The notes under the pieces are model-generated. The model worked only from the letters and a program-made list of their open reading frames with translations, ran no database searches and was not told where the DNA came from. The position numbers were made by a program, and so were the translations under genes. Shown piece by piece: positions 28,614 through 39,681 of a DNA stretch of 64,000 nucleotides (the stretch's first letter is position 1; each line of letters begins with the position of its first letter). Where the stretch lies: assembly GCA_905331475.1 (NCBI GenBank), contig CAJNYU010000030.1, positions 496,001 to 560,000 of the forward strand, in the 5' to 3' direction. The DNA comes from Rotaria socialis (lineage: Eukaryota; Rotifera; Eurotatoria; Philodinida; Philodinidae).

Positions 28614-31600
28614 GTGTTATAAGTCTCACTGGACTTAATTCATGTTGATTGATGTCAGTAAAAGTTTTTGTATGATAGATAAAGAATGAAAAAGAATCAG
28701 ACAATAAACAATAGTAAAAAATGAAGTAATCTAGAAAGAAAAGAAGATAAAAATAGTGTTATATTCAAAAGTTCTTTTTCTTCTACTATTATCCTCGATA
28801 AAGCTATTAGTTCACAATTTAATAATGATCATCTTTCATATTATATAAAGAGAATTAAATTGATTATTATTTTTAATTCAAAAAAAAAGACAAAACAAAA
28901 AAACATTTATATACTGATAAATATTTTCTTTCCTTTTCCGCTAGGTTCTAACGAATAAACTAATTCAATCGGCTATATTAGACATTTTTTTAGTGCAACC
29001 AACAAGGAGAGAGAAGGAAAAACTACTCGCAGAAAACAAATAAGGAGCTTTGATCGACACAAATAATAATATAATAGTGCGTGTATACAATAGAAAGAAA
29101 CTTTTCGTTGGTGAATTGAATCAACCAATAAAAAAACGATCAAAACTTTAAGGGCTTACTCTCTTTTTGAAAATAGAATATTTTGTGAAAATAAAAATGA
29201 GTAAATTGATTTTAAAATTAAAAAATAAGAAATTTATCTATCTACCTATTTATTATATTCTGTATGGTGATGGTGACCACGATGAACCATGAATTTTTTA
29301 TTCATTACAATTAAATAAAAATACTCGGTGGCTTAGAAAAACTAGAATTGTGTATCAAGTTTTAGTATTAATAATCATAAAAGAATATCAAAAGTTTTTG
29401 AGAAACCTATTCCTGAATATAATTCAAGCAAAGTCAAGCTGTTATATTACATCGAAAATAAATTATTTTACAAGCTATTTGTGAGAGACAGGAAACAACA
29501 TACTATGAAATATATAAGGTTATTAAAAAATAAAACAAATTGCTTAAACATGAAGAGAATACAATGAAAGCATTAAAAAAAATAGCGATAGCAAAAGATT
29601 ATCTACAAGAACATGATATTCATTGAAGAGTTAATTATGAAGAACAAACCGAAAGTAGAATTGCAAGCAGAAAAAAAATATTAATAACCTTTAGCTTGTA
29701 GATTGAATCATTAATAAATAGACGATAGCAAGATTGAAATGTTTCGACTTTTGTTCAATAAAAACAATCTTTTTTCGGTTGATGATATAGATCGATTAAA
29801 ATGCTTTTTCTTCAAGTGAATAATATAACAAACATACTTCACTATTATTAACTTCATTGAGGAAATATTATCTATTGTGACGTATGAAAAATATATGTTG
29901 AATCATTCATAGGTACTTTTTCGGTTCTTACCAAGGATAGTAATAAGAGGAAATCAAAGTTAACTTTTTTAATGATTTTACATCTACAGGCAACATTTCA
30001 AACAACTTAGTTTAAAAGTTAATGGTTAGTCAATTTCTATTGAGAATTAAGTCAAAAATTTTGTTAGCGGAAGCCAAGAGTAGTAAAAATTGGATTGAAG
30101 GTGGTACAAGTATCTTTTTCAAAAGAAGGAAGATTTATTTTCTAACAGAATAAAAGATGAAATTCAATTCTGCTAGGAAAACATGACAATCGTTCCGTCA
30201 TTAGAAGCTGTTAAATTCTTGAGAGTCCCTCATAAGACCATCACTATATTTGTTCTATGTATATTAAAGCGTTATCATTGATCAAGTACTCACTCATTGT
30301 CTCAAGCAGTTAGTCATCTGTCAATTTTCTCAAGTACCTACTCCCCTAGTTGTAGTTTACCATGTAGGTATCTTAGGTGAAGACTAATGATTATCCATGA
30401 ATTAAAGTAAATACTTTGCTACGATGAAATTAATGATAATTTTTCTTTCTGTGGCAGCACTTTCATATATAATTTGTATGAAAAAAAATTAACTTGCTTC
30501 ATAGAATACAAAAATAGATTTTCTATTTAATTTGTAACTGGTCTGTCCTCTAATGTCTACCTAACAGGTAAAAAAGAAAACTTTCTGTTTCTACGCACTT
30601 TTTCGATATTCTATAAAGAAAACGACTGGTGTCATTTGATTATTTGACTCTTTTACGTGATGCACAGTCTATCATTCATTGAAATCTACATTCCTAAAAA
30701 CTTGTAGTGATATACTTTTCAGTGAATAGAAATGTCTAATAAATGCATAATGTAAATTGAGCAGATAGTTATTCTGAAAACTGTAACGATCATTTTCTTT
30801 AGATTTTCTGTATTGAAGCTATCATATTAGATATTAAGATTAAAATGCTAAAGAAATTTAGCAAGTATTGAAAGTAGATAAAAGTGACAGAACATTGAAT
30901 GCTAGAACAAAATACAACCAAGAATTTAACATCCCGTTGATTTTAATTAGCCTATTATCCAATGATGTTTCAAACATTTTGTTGGAGCATCAACTTAAAC
31001 CGAAAATAAACTGTTGTCTATACTTTTGATTGTGAAGAAAAGTATTCACACCATTCCTGTGACATAAAAACATGAAATATGATGTAATCATTGTCAATTT
31101 CAGGGATATTGTTATATGATAGATATTTTTTGCAATTATTTGATTTAACCATCTATAAATCTAATAAGAAACTAGTCATGAACGCATGAACTCTGATCTT
31201 ATGTCGATACCTGTGGATAAATGATCCAAATTTTAACTTCTATAATCAAATACATCTTGTTGATCGTCTTTCACAAAAGTATTGTAACTCTTAGTTTACT
31301 TTAAAAAAAGATAAAGCATCGTAACACTATACTGAAAAAGTAGAAAAAGCACTTGGCTTGTCTGTTGTAATATTATTTAGATGTTCATCGTGTTATTAAA
31401 TTTATCTTCAAATTATTAGTTTTTTTTTCTTGTTTCTAAAACATAGTGTCTTGATTATGTTTTTTCACGTCAATTAAATTAGGAATCATACTTGTATCAA
31501 CTGTATGGCTTTGCAATTTATCCATTAACATGCACAAATGAAAACAATGATAAAGCCTTTTATCGTATTCGTATGTAAGGTTTTGTTATAGAAAAATATT

Positions 31601-31831
31601 TTTCATGAGACCGACAAATAGTAATCCATTTATCTTTATTTATTAGTCCTTTACTTCATATTTCTGTTACAAAATCTGTTCTACTATGGTTGATTAAATA
31701 AATCATTATTACACGATTTTTCTTTTTTTTTTAGTAGTACAATCTATTTGTTAAAAAAAAGGAAGCGTACAAATGTTCGATCTATAAGGGCGTATAAAGG
31801 GACAACAAGAGGAAATGTTCTATATTTGTTT
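28614..31831. other. gene desert of about 3.2 kb
   Basis: Very AT-rich with many stops in all frames. No conserved motif, repeat boundary or RNA gene was found. It includes the upstream region of the OXR1-like gene. Confidence 0.55.
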
Positions 31832-32002
31832 TTACCAGTTGGGTGTTTTCATTCCACCAACTAATTGACTTCGATTGCGAAAATAATCTTGTCGAAGATT
31901 TTCATGTTTGTGAACGAATATTGAATAGGCAATAAATGGAAATATATACCAACGTTTAATGCATACTTCTTTCAGCCAAAAACGAGTTACTTCGAGTGCC
32001 AT
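31832..32002 (-). CDS. small membrane protein, NDUFB1-like complex I subunit
   Basis: A 56-residue single-exon frame. It has one hydrophobic stretch (WYIFPFIAYSIFV) followed by a charged segment ENLRQDYFRNRSQLVGG. This matches the layout of the NDUFB1 (MNLL) subunit: about 58 residues, one membrane helix, then a motif like DEKLTAFRNKSLL. NDUFB1 is an accessory subunit of the distal membrane arm of mitochondrial complex I. The reading frame is open for ten codons upstream; the ATG at 32002 is preferred because it gives the family length. The protein is too short for certainty. Confidence 0.45.
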   Translation of the reverse strand: MALEVTRFWLKEVCIKRWYIFPFIAYSIFVHKHENLRQDYFRNRSQLVGGMKTPNW

Positions 32003-32364
32003 TTGAATCTTGGTTTGATAAACTATGTTCAAAATTCAAAAACGTTGATAATTTTATGAAAAATCAAGACCAATAATAGATTGATCAATACGGCAACGTG
32101 TTAATTTGTCGTTGTTACTTTTGATGAGTCATATCAACTGCGTTCCTAAAGGATTTCATATAATTGGATACTTAATTTTTTTGCTGAAAATGACTTCGAA
32201 AATAAGAATCGATAAGTTTTATAAAAAATGTTTTTCGTTAATGTTTTTCTCAAATTTTATCATTGGTTCAGCATTTGTCCAATAAATATCCATTTGAATC
32301 CAACAACAATGTGTCGATCAAGTACGTTCTAACTCATGCATTGTTGTTTCTTTTCAACTAAATA

Positions 32365-34178
32365 ATGGGCCTTTGCAAATGTCCTCAACGCAAAGTGTCC
32401 ACTTTATTTTGTTTTAAACATCATGTTAACGTTTGCGAATCATGTCTTGTTAATGAACATGCTCAATGTATTGTACGCTCATATGTATCTTGGTTACAAG
32501 ATAATGATTTTAATCCAAACTGTTCTTTATGCAATCGATCATTAAGTGAAACTGATGAAGAAACCATACGTCTTGTTTGTTATGATTTATTTCATTGGTC
32601 ATGTCTTAATGAATATTTTCGTTCATTTCCAAATCATACAGCACCTGATGGATATACATGTCCAACATGTCATACATGCGTTTTTCCACGTGCAAATCTT
32701 GTTTCACCGGTGGCTGATCATTTACGAGCAAAATTATCGACAGTTGATTGGGCAAATCGATTGCCAATGTTGTCATTGAACGATTCAAATTTAAATCAAG
32801 ATAAACAACCATTATTAACAGAAACTGAAAATAATGGTTATGTTATTGTTAATCCTAAAGTTAGTGGTACAAGCGGAGGAACAAGTGGATTATCACATCA
32901 TCCACATCGTTCAACTGATATGCCACCAGGAACAACAATACTAACAACAAGAGTATGTTAATTAAAATTTTTACAGATCTCTTTTACAGATGAGTTAGTT
33001 GTTTCTATGATACAAACAATTTGTAGGCATCACGCTTTCTCAAAAATATTCTTTAACTATTAAATATCGAATTGAGAGTAAAATTCATTATAATATTATG
33101 AAAGAACAATATAAATTAAGTAAGTGACATTTCGTTCGACTGCCCAACAAAACTAAATTAATGAGCTTGTGTTGAGATTGATAATGCTTCGTTTTCATAA
33201 TTTATCAATATTAGTAGAAAAACTAAAATATTTATAATTCTATCGAGCTATTTATTTATTTAATGATAAAAATAATGATTGTTTTAGCCATTTTTTCATC
33301 ATGAAAAAAACCAAAAAACAAAGTTGTTCATGTCATTTGTTTCATTGAGACTGGTTGATTAAGTTTCAGTAATGCTCAAAGAACATTATATCGAATTCTT
33401 GTTTCTATAAACACTAGATAATCAATGCTTTTTTTTTTACCATTTACATCCTTTCAGCTAGTGATCAGTGTACAAAACAAATATGCCTATCTGCAGTGAC
33501 ACCGTTCATATAATTTTTGTTGTTGTTGAGATAGACAATCGAATAAGAGAAGTTTTTTTTTGGTGCTCAGCTACTATATCTTTTCGGAGTTGATTATTAT
33601 GACATCAACAGATCGTATTTAGATTCATCTACAATTTTTTTCTAGTTACATTACTAATTGATTCATGCACAAAACAAGATCTATACTTGACATATTGGAT
33701 CTAATTACAGCTTCAATGTTAGAAGTATGCTAGTTTTTATAAAGATTTTTCTCGTAAATTTCAATTTTCCTTGTAATTTTTTTTATAATCTTTTATCACT
33801 TGTCTATTTTAGCCATCCAATATGGATTCAGAAGACGAAGATAAATATAAACGTCGTAGTATTTTTACATGGTTTGCTCGATGGTTACGTTCTCGACAGC
33901 CAACTAATCGAAAAGGTGGTCTATTAACCAATAATCGAACGCAAATGTCTCGTACTCGTTTTACAATCTATATGATATTAATCATTTTATTTGTTTTTGT
34001 TACAATTATAACAGTTTTATATCATTTAACACGTGGTGATGATAATGAACATTTAGATCGTATCAATGATCCACAATTTAATCCATTGAATAATCCATTC
34101 ATTCGTGTTGGAAATCGTTTATTAAAAAATCCTTTAAAAGATTCCGATGCAATAATCAATAAAGATCAATCACAGTGA
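32365..34178 (+). CDS. ZFPL1: zinc finger protein-like 1
   Basis: Two exons, 32365-32952 and 33813-34178, give 317 residues (human 310). The N-terminus MGLCKCPQRKVSTLFCF is nearly the family consensus. A B-box-like zinc module (residues 1-45) and a RING-like module (about 50-115, CSLCNRSL, CYDLFHWSCLNEYF, CPTCHTC) follow. A Ser/Thr-rich linker leads to the conserved block DKYKRRSIFTWFARWLRSR and a membrane helix at about 246-269. The tail DPQFNPLNNPFIRVG is also conserved. ZFPL1 is a cis-Golgi integral membrane protein that binds GM130. The 860-base intron is unusually long for this window. MRPL18 begins 180 bases after the stop on the same strand. Confidence 0.95.
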
Positions 34179-34326
34179 AATATTACATAAACAATATTTA
34201 TCCTTTTTTTCTCTCTTGATCTATTGGTTTAGTTTATTTCACATTTCACTTTTTTTGTGTATATGGTTAAATTTTGTTTTAAGAAGAAAAAACTGACAAT
34301 ATTCATCTATCTCTCTAAGAAATCAG

Positions 34327-34350
34327 ATATATATATATATATATATATAT
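34327..34350. repeat. (AT)n microsatellite
   Basis: Twelve AT units between the ZFPL1 stop and the MRPL18 start. Confidence 0.9.
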
Positions 34351-34358
34351 GTTTCTAG
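34351..34358 (+). promoter_or_regulatory. possible trans-splice acceptor before MRPL18
   Basis: GTTTCTAG immediately precedes the ATG of MRPL18. No plausible upstream coding exon exists in the 180-base gap after ZFPL1, so a spliced-leader acceptor is a natural reading. Confidence 0.4.
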
Positions 34359-35027
34359 ATGAATATCATTCGTCGTTTTCTTTCAACTTCAACAGAAAAT
34401 AGTGCATATACTATTTCATCACGTCTTCTTAATCGAAATCCACGTACACTTGAATGGCAAAATTTGCAATGGCGTGCAACTGGTTGGCCATTACAATATC
34501 CAACAAAAGATTATTTACATCGTGCACGATTACTTTCATCGGGTAGACATTTAATAGCACAAATCAATCATTATTATACTGGAAATGTTTGTGTACAAGT
34601 ATCAACACGAGAATGGGCTATAAGGAAACATTTAGCCACATGTAAAGATCGTTCAGTGGCATATAATCTTGCATTGATACTAGCACAACGTGCGGAAGAA
34701 TGTGGAATATCAAAGATACATTTTGGCCATCCACATGATCAACGATATGAAAAGTCATCAAGATTGCAATACTTTTATCGTGGTTTAATTGATTCAAATA
34801 TTGAATTCGAACAAACCGAAGATAATCAAACACAAGCGACACGAGATGCAATCGATGGAATTAACTATGACGAACATGAACGTGATGTTAGATATGCACC
34901 ACCAAAAATGCATTATCCCCCTGATGCATATCAAGAAAAATTACATTATTTTCAACTTGGGTTGAATAAAAAGAATGAACTATTATCAAATGATGACACA
35001 AATAAAGAAAGAAAAATTTCATCGTAA
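34359..35027 (+). CDS. MRPL18: mitochondrial large-subunit ribosomal protein uL18m
   Basis: A single-exon frame of 222 residues. The basic, Ser/Thr-rich N-terminus (MNIIRRFLSTSTENSAY) suits mitochondrial import. Family motifs are NRNPRTLEW, KDYLHRARL, the conserved STREWAIRKHL and ALILAQRAEECGI. Human MRPL18 has 180 residues; the extra length here is a C-terminal extension (from about residue 160) that is polar and charged. The protein belongs to the mitoribosome central protuberance, where the human homologue also helps import 5S rRNA. The gene lies between ZFPL1 and MRPS11 on the same strand. Confidence 0.92.
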   Translation: MNIIRRFLSTSTENSAYTISSRLLNRNPRTLEWQNLQWRATGWPLQYPTKDYLHRARLLSSGRHLIAQINHYYTGNVCVQVSTREWAIRKHLATCKDRSVAYNLALILAQRAEECGISKIHFGHPHDQRYEKSSRLQYFYRGLIDSNIEFEQTEDNQTQATRDAIDGINYDEHERDVRYAPPKMHYPPDAYQEKLHYFQLGLNKKNELLSNDDTNKERKISS

Positions 35028-36032
35028 TTTATTTTTTTGTTCTTAGATCAATTTACAGATAAAAGAGTTTCTAAGAAACGTGTTTTTTTCTCCTCTTGAT
35101 AGTAAAATATTGCACAGGTACGAATAAAAACGATTACATTAGACAAACTATATCAGTACATGTTATACTTTTATCTTGAATTCGAGTCAGATGAGAAACT
35201 CTCATCAATTATTTTCTGCTTAGGGGAATTCAAACAGGTTTTGTCTTTTATTAACAACTATCAGAGTCGACGAGCATTGAAAACGTTTTTGGGAGCAAAA
35301 GTATAGTATATTTATCAATTTGATTTGGTGCAGAATTGTACTATTGATAACTATTTTGTTTTGTTAGTCAATCAACCATATTTCCAATAGTATTTTTTAA
35401 TGAATACCATTGATCCATGTCAAAAAAAATGAACATGCGAATTTTAAACTGGAATTCTGCTTAGATAGAGTCCTTCGTGAGAATAGATTCTTTTTTGGGA
35501 TCCGATTGTTATGATCATCTTATGATAAAATATCAGATTCGATATTGTTACTTCAAAATAATTAGAAGTAATGCTGAATATTAAAATCTTTCAACATAAA
35601 TTACCCTCCTTCTAGCTGTTTTTTTTTCTATGAAATTTGAACTCGAAAATTTATTTGAGTCTACAAGATACAGACTGTTGAGATTCACAAATCGTTGATA
35701 GGAAAGAATATTCTCTCTAGCTAGTTGAAATCAAAGGAAAGAAGTTTCTTTTGAATGGTATGCGTTTTTTTTAGTAAGAAAACAGCTTATTTCTTGAAGT
35801 ATAATTATTAGTTGCCATTATCATTTTTTTCTCTTTATATCCAATCATTTATTAGATTATATGATTAAATAAATAAGACTCTACTGTGAGTAATTTCTTA
35901 GTTTTCAGATTTCTCTCTGATTAACAATAGTTTCATTATTGATATAGTTCATTTTTTAAATTCTATACGTTAAAACTCAATGTGTACTACTATTGGAAAT
36001 GTCTTTAGCTTTGTTTTGTTTTTAAATTTCAG
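35028..36032. other. intergenic between MRPL18 and MRPS11
   Basis: About 1 kb of AT-rich sequence without recognised genes. Confidence 0.6.
36018..36032 (+). promoter_or_regulatory. possible trans-splice acceptor before MRPS11
   Basis: A T-rich tract ending in TTTCAG abuts the ATG of MRPS11 at 36033. Confidence 0.4.
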
Positions 36033-36665
36033 ATGCTAAATCGTCTTTTTTCTCACTTTGTTCCTTTATCAATATCAACATTTCAACAATCTCTTCGTTT
36101 TCTATCATTAACACCTATTAATTACAAACGCACACATTCTGATATACGCGATGGAGCCGTACGCGAAATAAATTTACGTCCTGAAAATCTTCAAACACCA
36201 TTGAGTATTGATGTTGATAAATATTATGGTGGTATTGGTCAAGTTCGTGAAACAGATTTTGACAAATTAATCGGTGATACAAATAATCCCGAAGTTCTAC
36301 AAGTCAAATATGAAGATTTACCCATTGTTCATATCAAATGTACACGTAATAATACACTAGTCGATGTTAGTGATTGTACAGGTCAACAAATTTTTCGTAC
36401 ATCATGCGGTGTTGTTGGGTTTCATAATGCAAAAAAAGGTACAACAACAGCAGCACAAGCTGTTGGAATACATATGGGAAATAATTTATTACGACGTAAC
36501 ATGAAACATGTACGAGTGGTGGTTAAAGGTACTGGTCCAGGACGTTTAATGTCAATAAAAGGTTTACAATTAGCTGGAATTGATATTGTTACTATAACTG
36601 ATAATACAAGTATTCCAACATTACACGTTGGATTACAACGACCAAAGAAAATGAGGCGTGTTTAG
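36033..36665 (+). CDS. MRPS11: mitochondrial small-subunit ribosomal protein uS11m
   Basis: A single-exon frame of 210 residues (human 194). The N-terminal part is poorly conserved and suits a mitochondrial presequence. From about residue 85 the uS11 core is clear: VVHIKCTRNNTL in reworked form (IVHIKCTRNNTLVDVSDCTG), GVVGFHNAKKGTTTAAQAVG, VVVKGTGPGRLMSIKGLQLAG, ITDNTSIPTLHVG and the basic tail RPKKMRRV. It binds small-subunit rRNA in the platform of the mitoribosome. EMC4 starts only 32 bases after the stop, which leaves almost no room for a separate promoter. Confidence 0.95.
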   Translation: MLNRLFSHFVPLSISTFQQSLRFLSLTPINYKRTHSDIRDGAVREINLRPENLQTPLSIDVDKYYGGIGQVRETDFDKLIGDTNNPEVLQVKYEDLPIVHIKCTRNNTLVDVSDCTGQQIFRTSCGVVGFHNAKKGTTTAAQAVGIHMGNNLLRRNMKHVRVVVKGTGPGRLMSIKGLQLAGIDIVTITDNTSIPTLHVGLQRPKKMRRV

Positions 36666-36679
36666 ATAGATTCTTCTTC

Positions 36680-36697
36680 TGTTTTTTTTTGTTTTAG
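36680..36697 (+). promoter_or_regulatory. strong pyrimidine-AG acceptor between MRPS11 and EMC4
   Basis: A run of T with few other bases ends in TTTTAG directly before the EMC4 ATG at 36698. It lies in a 32-base intergenic gap. This is best explained as a trans-splice acceptor within a polycistronic transcript. Confidence 0.5.
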
Positions 36698-37394
36698 ATG
36701 TCCACTCAAAATTCCATTAGTACTACGACGACGTCGACTCGTCAAACTTCTTCACGTCGAAAATGGTTTATAGATTTGCAAATGCGTAAAAGTGAACGTT
36801 TAGCTGTTGCTAGTGCAGCAGCAGCAGCCAGCTCTGACAATACGTTAGCACCATCACCACCACCGACAACAATAGCTGCTGCAAATACTCCTTCATTATC
36901 AAATGTTGGTTATAGTGAACAAAGAGTAGAAAATTTAGTATCAAACGATGATGATGATCGTTTAATAGCTAGACGATCATGGGATATTGCATTGCAACCA
37001 ATAAAACAATTACCAATGAATATGATTTTTGCATGGATGGCTGGAAATACATTTTCTCTTATGTCGATTATGATTGTTGTTATGTTATTTATGAAGCCAA
37101 TACAAGTGAATAGATCTAGTTTTTGTTTATTTTAATGCATATCTTACTTTTCGTTTTGTTTAGTCTATGTTTTCTCTTGGTTCTGCTTTTGCATCATTAG
37201 GACAAGAGGGTTTATCTGGCAATATATGGTTACATAAAATCATCTATCTTTTGGGAAATTTAACACATTTAGCACTAGCTTTATATAAATGTCAATCGAT
37301 GGGTTTATTACCAACGTATAATTCTGATTGGATTGCATTTGCTGGTCAACAAGCTCAAATGGAAATGACTATTGGAGGATTGTCTTATTCCTAA
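36698..37394 (+). CDS. EMC4: ER membrane protein complex subunit 4
   Basis: Two exons, 36698-37105 and 37164-37394, give 212 residues (human 183). A disordered N-terminal region with alanine and proline runs is followed by the conserved core: [30 protein letters not shown], then in exon 2 LVYLIG-like [17 protein letters not shown] and [16 protein letters not shown]. Two to three membrane segments are visible. EMC4 is part of the ER insertase that places tail-anchored and multi-pass proteins. The N-terminal extension is longer than in vertebrates. The intron is 58 bases, phase 0. Confidence 0.93.
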
Positions 37395-38503
37395 TTAAAT
37401 TGTTTTTTATGCTTTCCACTATTCTGATGTTTTATGCAAACAAATAAAGTGAATCAGCTAGAATTTTGATTTATTTCTCCTCAGAATAAATGAAGATATA
37501 TTTCAACAACAAATTATTAGTAGTAAAAATGTTTCAACATCGAAGTAACATCATGTACAATGTTGAACTACAGCAATATATCTGAAAAATTTAATGAAAG
37601 CAAAAGTTTCATTTACTTGCTTTTTTTTGCAGCAGCAGCAGCAGCAATGATTGGCAGAAATAGAAAGTAGTAGTAACAAGTTCATCAAAAAGAATTGCTC
37701 TTCTGGATAAACTATTTTCGGCTACTGCTCATAACTAGGAACACAGTTCTTTTTATGATAGAAGTTTTCTTTTACAAAGAGTTATCGTCACATTACATCC
37801 AAATAAGTTATTCAGTAACTCTTTATAGGTTCACTAAAAAGCAGGTTTTTGTTTTAACTTCGACAACACAAGCTGCTAATTCACTGATATCATAGTATGG
37901 ATCAACGTTCTATAATGTTAATATCATTTTCTTGCCTTGAAATCATATAATTCTGTTTAATAGATTGTTATAGAAAAGCACATCCTAGCTTAGCATATTG
38001 GCATAAGAAATTCTTCGGTTGGATAAAGATTCAAATTTGTCGTTCTTGGGAACCAATAGCATCTATCAACGTAGAAAATTTCAGATAGATATCCGGAAGA
38101 TGTATACTATTTACGGAATTCAGTTAAATAACTTTCTTACTGACAAATAAAATTAGAACAGCCTTCTTAGTTTTTTTTCTAAATACACTAAATAGTGATA
38201 ATAAGTATATAGACAACTGATAAAGCAACACCAGTAACTTATCTCGAGTTAGCTTATCGATACAAAGTGTTCATTATACTAATAAATTGTTGTTTTTTGG
38301 AGAATCATCTGCTGAGAACTACCTTTAATCGCACCAAATAACACAAGGCCTTCATTTATTCAATTGATTTAATTGATGACCACTGAAGAATTATTCGAAC
38401 GTTAGACTGAAGTGGTTGAAGTATCGTCTAGCAAAAAAAACTATTTATTCTAATGTAATATCGAAAATTTTGTGTTGATTTCTCGAATCATCAAATTCAA
38501 ATA
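37395..38503. other. intergenic, convergent ends
   Basis: Between EMC4 (+) and the orphan at 38504 (-). It contains a short AGC run at about 37632-37647 and no recognisable gene. Confidence 0.6.
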
Positions 38504-39120
38504 TTAACAATCGCTAGCATCACACTCATTATAATAATTTGATTGATAACATTTACAATGAATGCATCGTATTTTATCATATCGAGATAGTTTATGTTTT
38601 GAATGAAACCTTGATGATTTTCTTCGATACTGATTATCCAATAATGAAGATCTTGATGATGGTGTCTCATGATAATGAGGGCGTGCCAATGTCCGATCTC
38701 TATAATCATTCTTTATTCGTTGTTTTGATACTGAATAGTATCGCTTATCTAAATATGTATGAGAAATATTGATTGATTTTGTCAATATCAACGATAAAAT
38801 TTACCATACGGTCGTGAATCCCGTTGGAAAATGGGTGCTCGATTAAAATTTGATGATCGCTGCGATGAGCAAATAGTATATTGTTGATTTGAATCTAAGG
38901 CAGGGTAATCAGGTGTACGCATAGCAGATGGTATCGATCTATTGTATGCCTCCTGACAATCATAATCATATTTTGATTGTTTTTTATCACCATCGCCTGT
39001 TGCTTTCATTGGATGCTGACTTGTCTCAGTTGTTCTTTTGATTATTTCAGATATTTTCAAAAGTGCATCAATAATAGCTTTTTCAGTGGGATATCGTTGC
39101 ATTGAACGAAGTTTTTTCAT
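38504..39120 (-). CDS. orphan basic protein with cysteine-rich tail
   Basis: Two exons, 39120-38805 and 38748-38504, join in phase across a 56-base intron and give 186 residues. No family was recognised. The N-terminal 30 residues look helical (TEKAIIDALLKISEIIKRT). The middle is Ser/Tyr/Arg/Gln-rich. The end, RCIHCKCYQSNYYNECDASDC, has six cysteines in 21 residues and could bind metal. The exon junction has a G|GTAAAT donor and a TATTTAG acceptor. No signal peptide or membrane segment is seen. Confidence 0.55.
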
Positions 39121-39681
39121 TGGTACAGCAAAAAAAGTATGATGCGAAAAGTAAAAAATATTTCAAAAGTTTACATGAGCGCCTATCTTTTTTAAAATAG
39201 AGTTCTAAAAATCTTGCTATAAAAATAAAATTTATCTACGGAAGACAACAATATATAAAGGATTTTTTTAGCGAGGGATCGAATATTTTGCTTGTTATTT
39301 CCAACATAAAACTAATAAAAAAAAGTATTTTGAAGTTAAAAAACAACGAACTCAAATGCTGTTATTGAGATTCTTTTTAAGAGAGAGATCTAAGTTTCTC
39401 CACCTTTTCTAAATAGGCCGCTCGACATGAATAAATTATCTGATCAGAATAATTCAATTTATTCTAGTACAATGAATACTGATTCGATTATATGATGATA
39501 AAAAGTTTGTTTCCAACTTTCAGAACTTAGTTAAAAGTCTGACGTGTTCTCAATCATAATTGGAGCTAATAAAATAAGATTTGCATTCGTCACACTTGGT
39601 ATCATTTATTCATTTTTATTTGTATATAAAAATTAGTTTTTTCTTTCTAAAGAAAAGCAGATTATTTTGATGTCATTTGAT
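39121..39681. other. intergenic
   Basis: About 560 bases of AT-rich sequence between two minus-strand genes, with nothing recognised. Confidence 0.6.

Noticed and set aside
34618-34851. Minus-strand frame opposite MRPL18
   Set aside because: Shadow of the MRPL18 coding exon.
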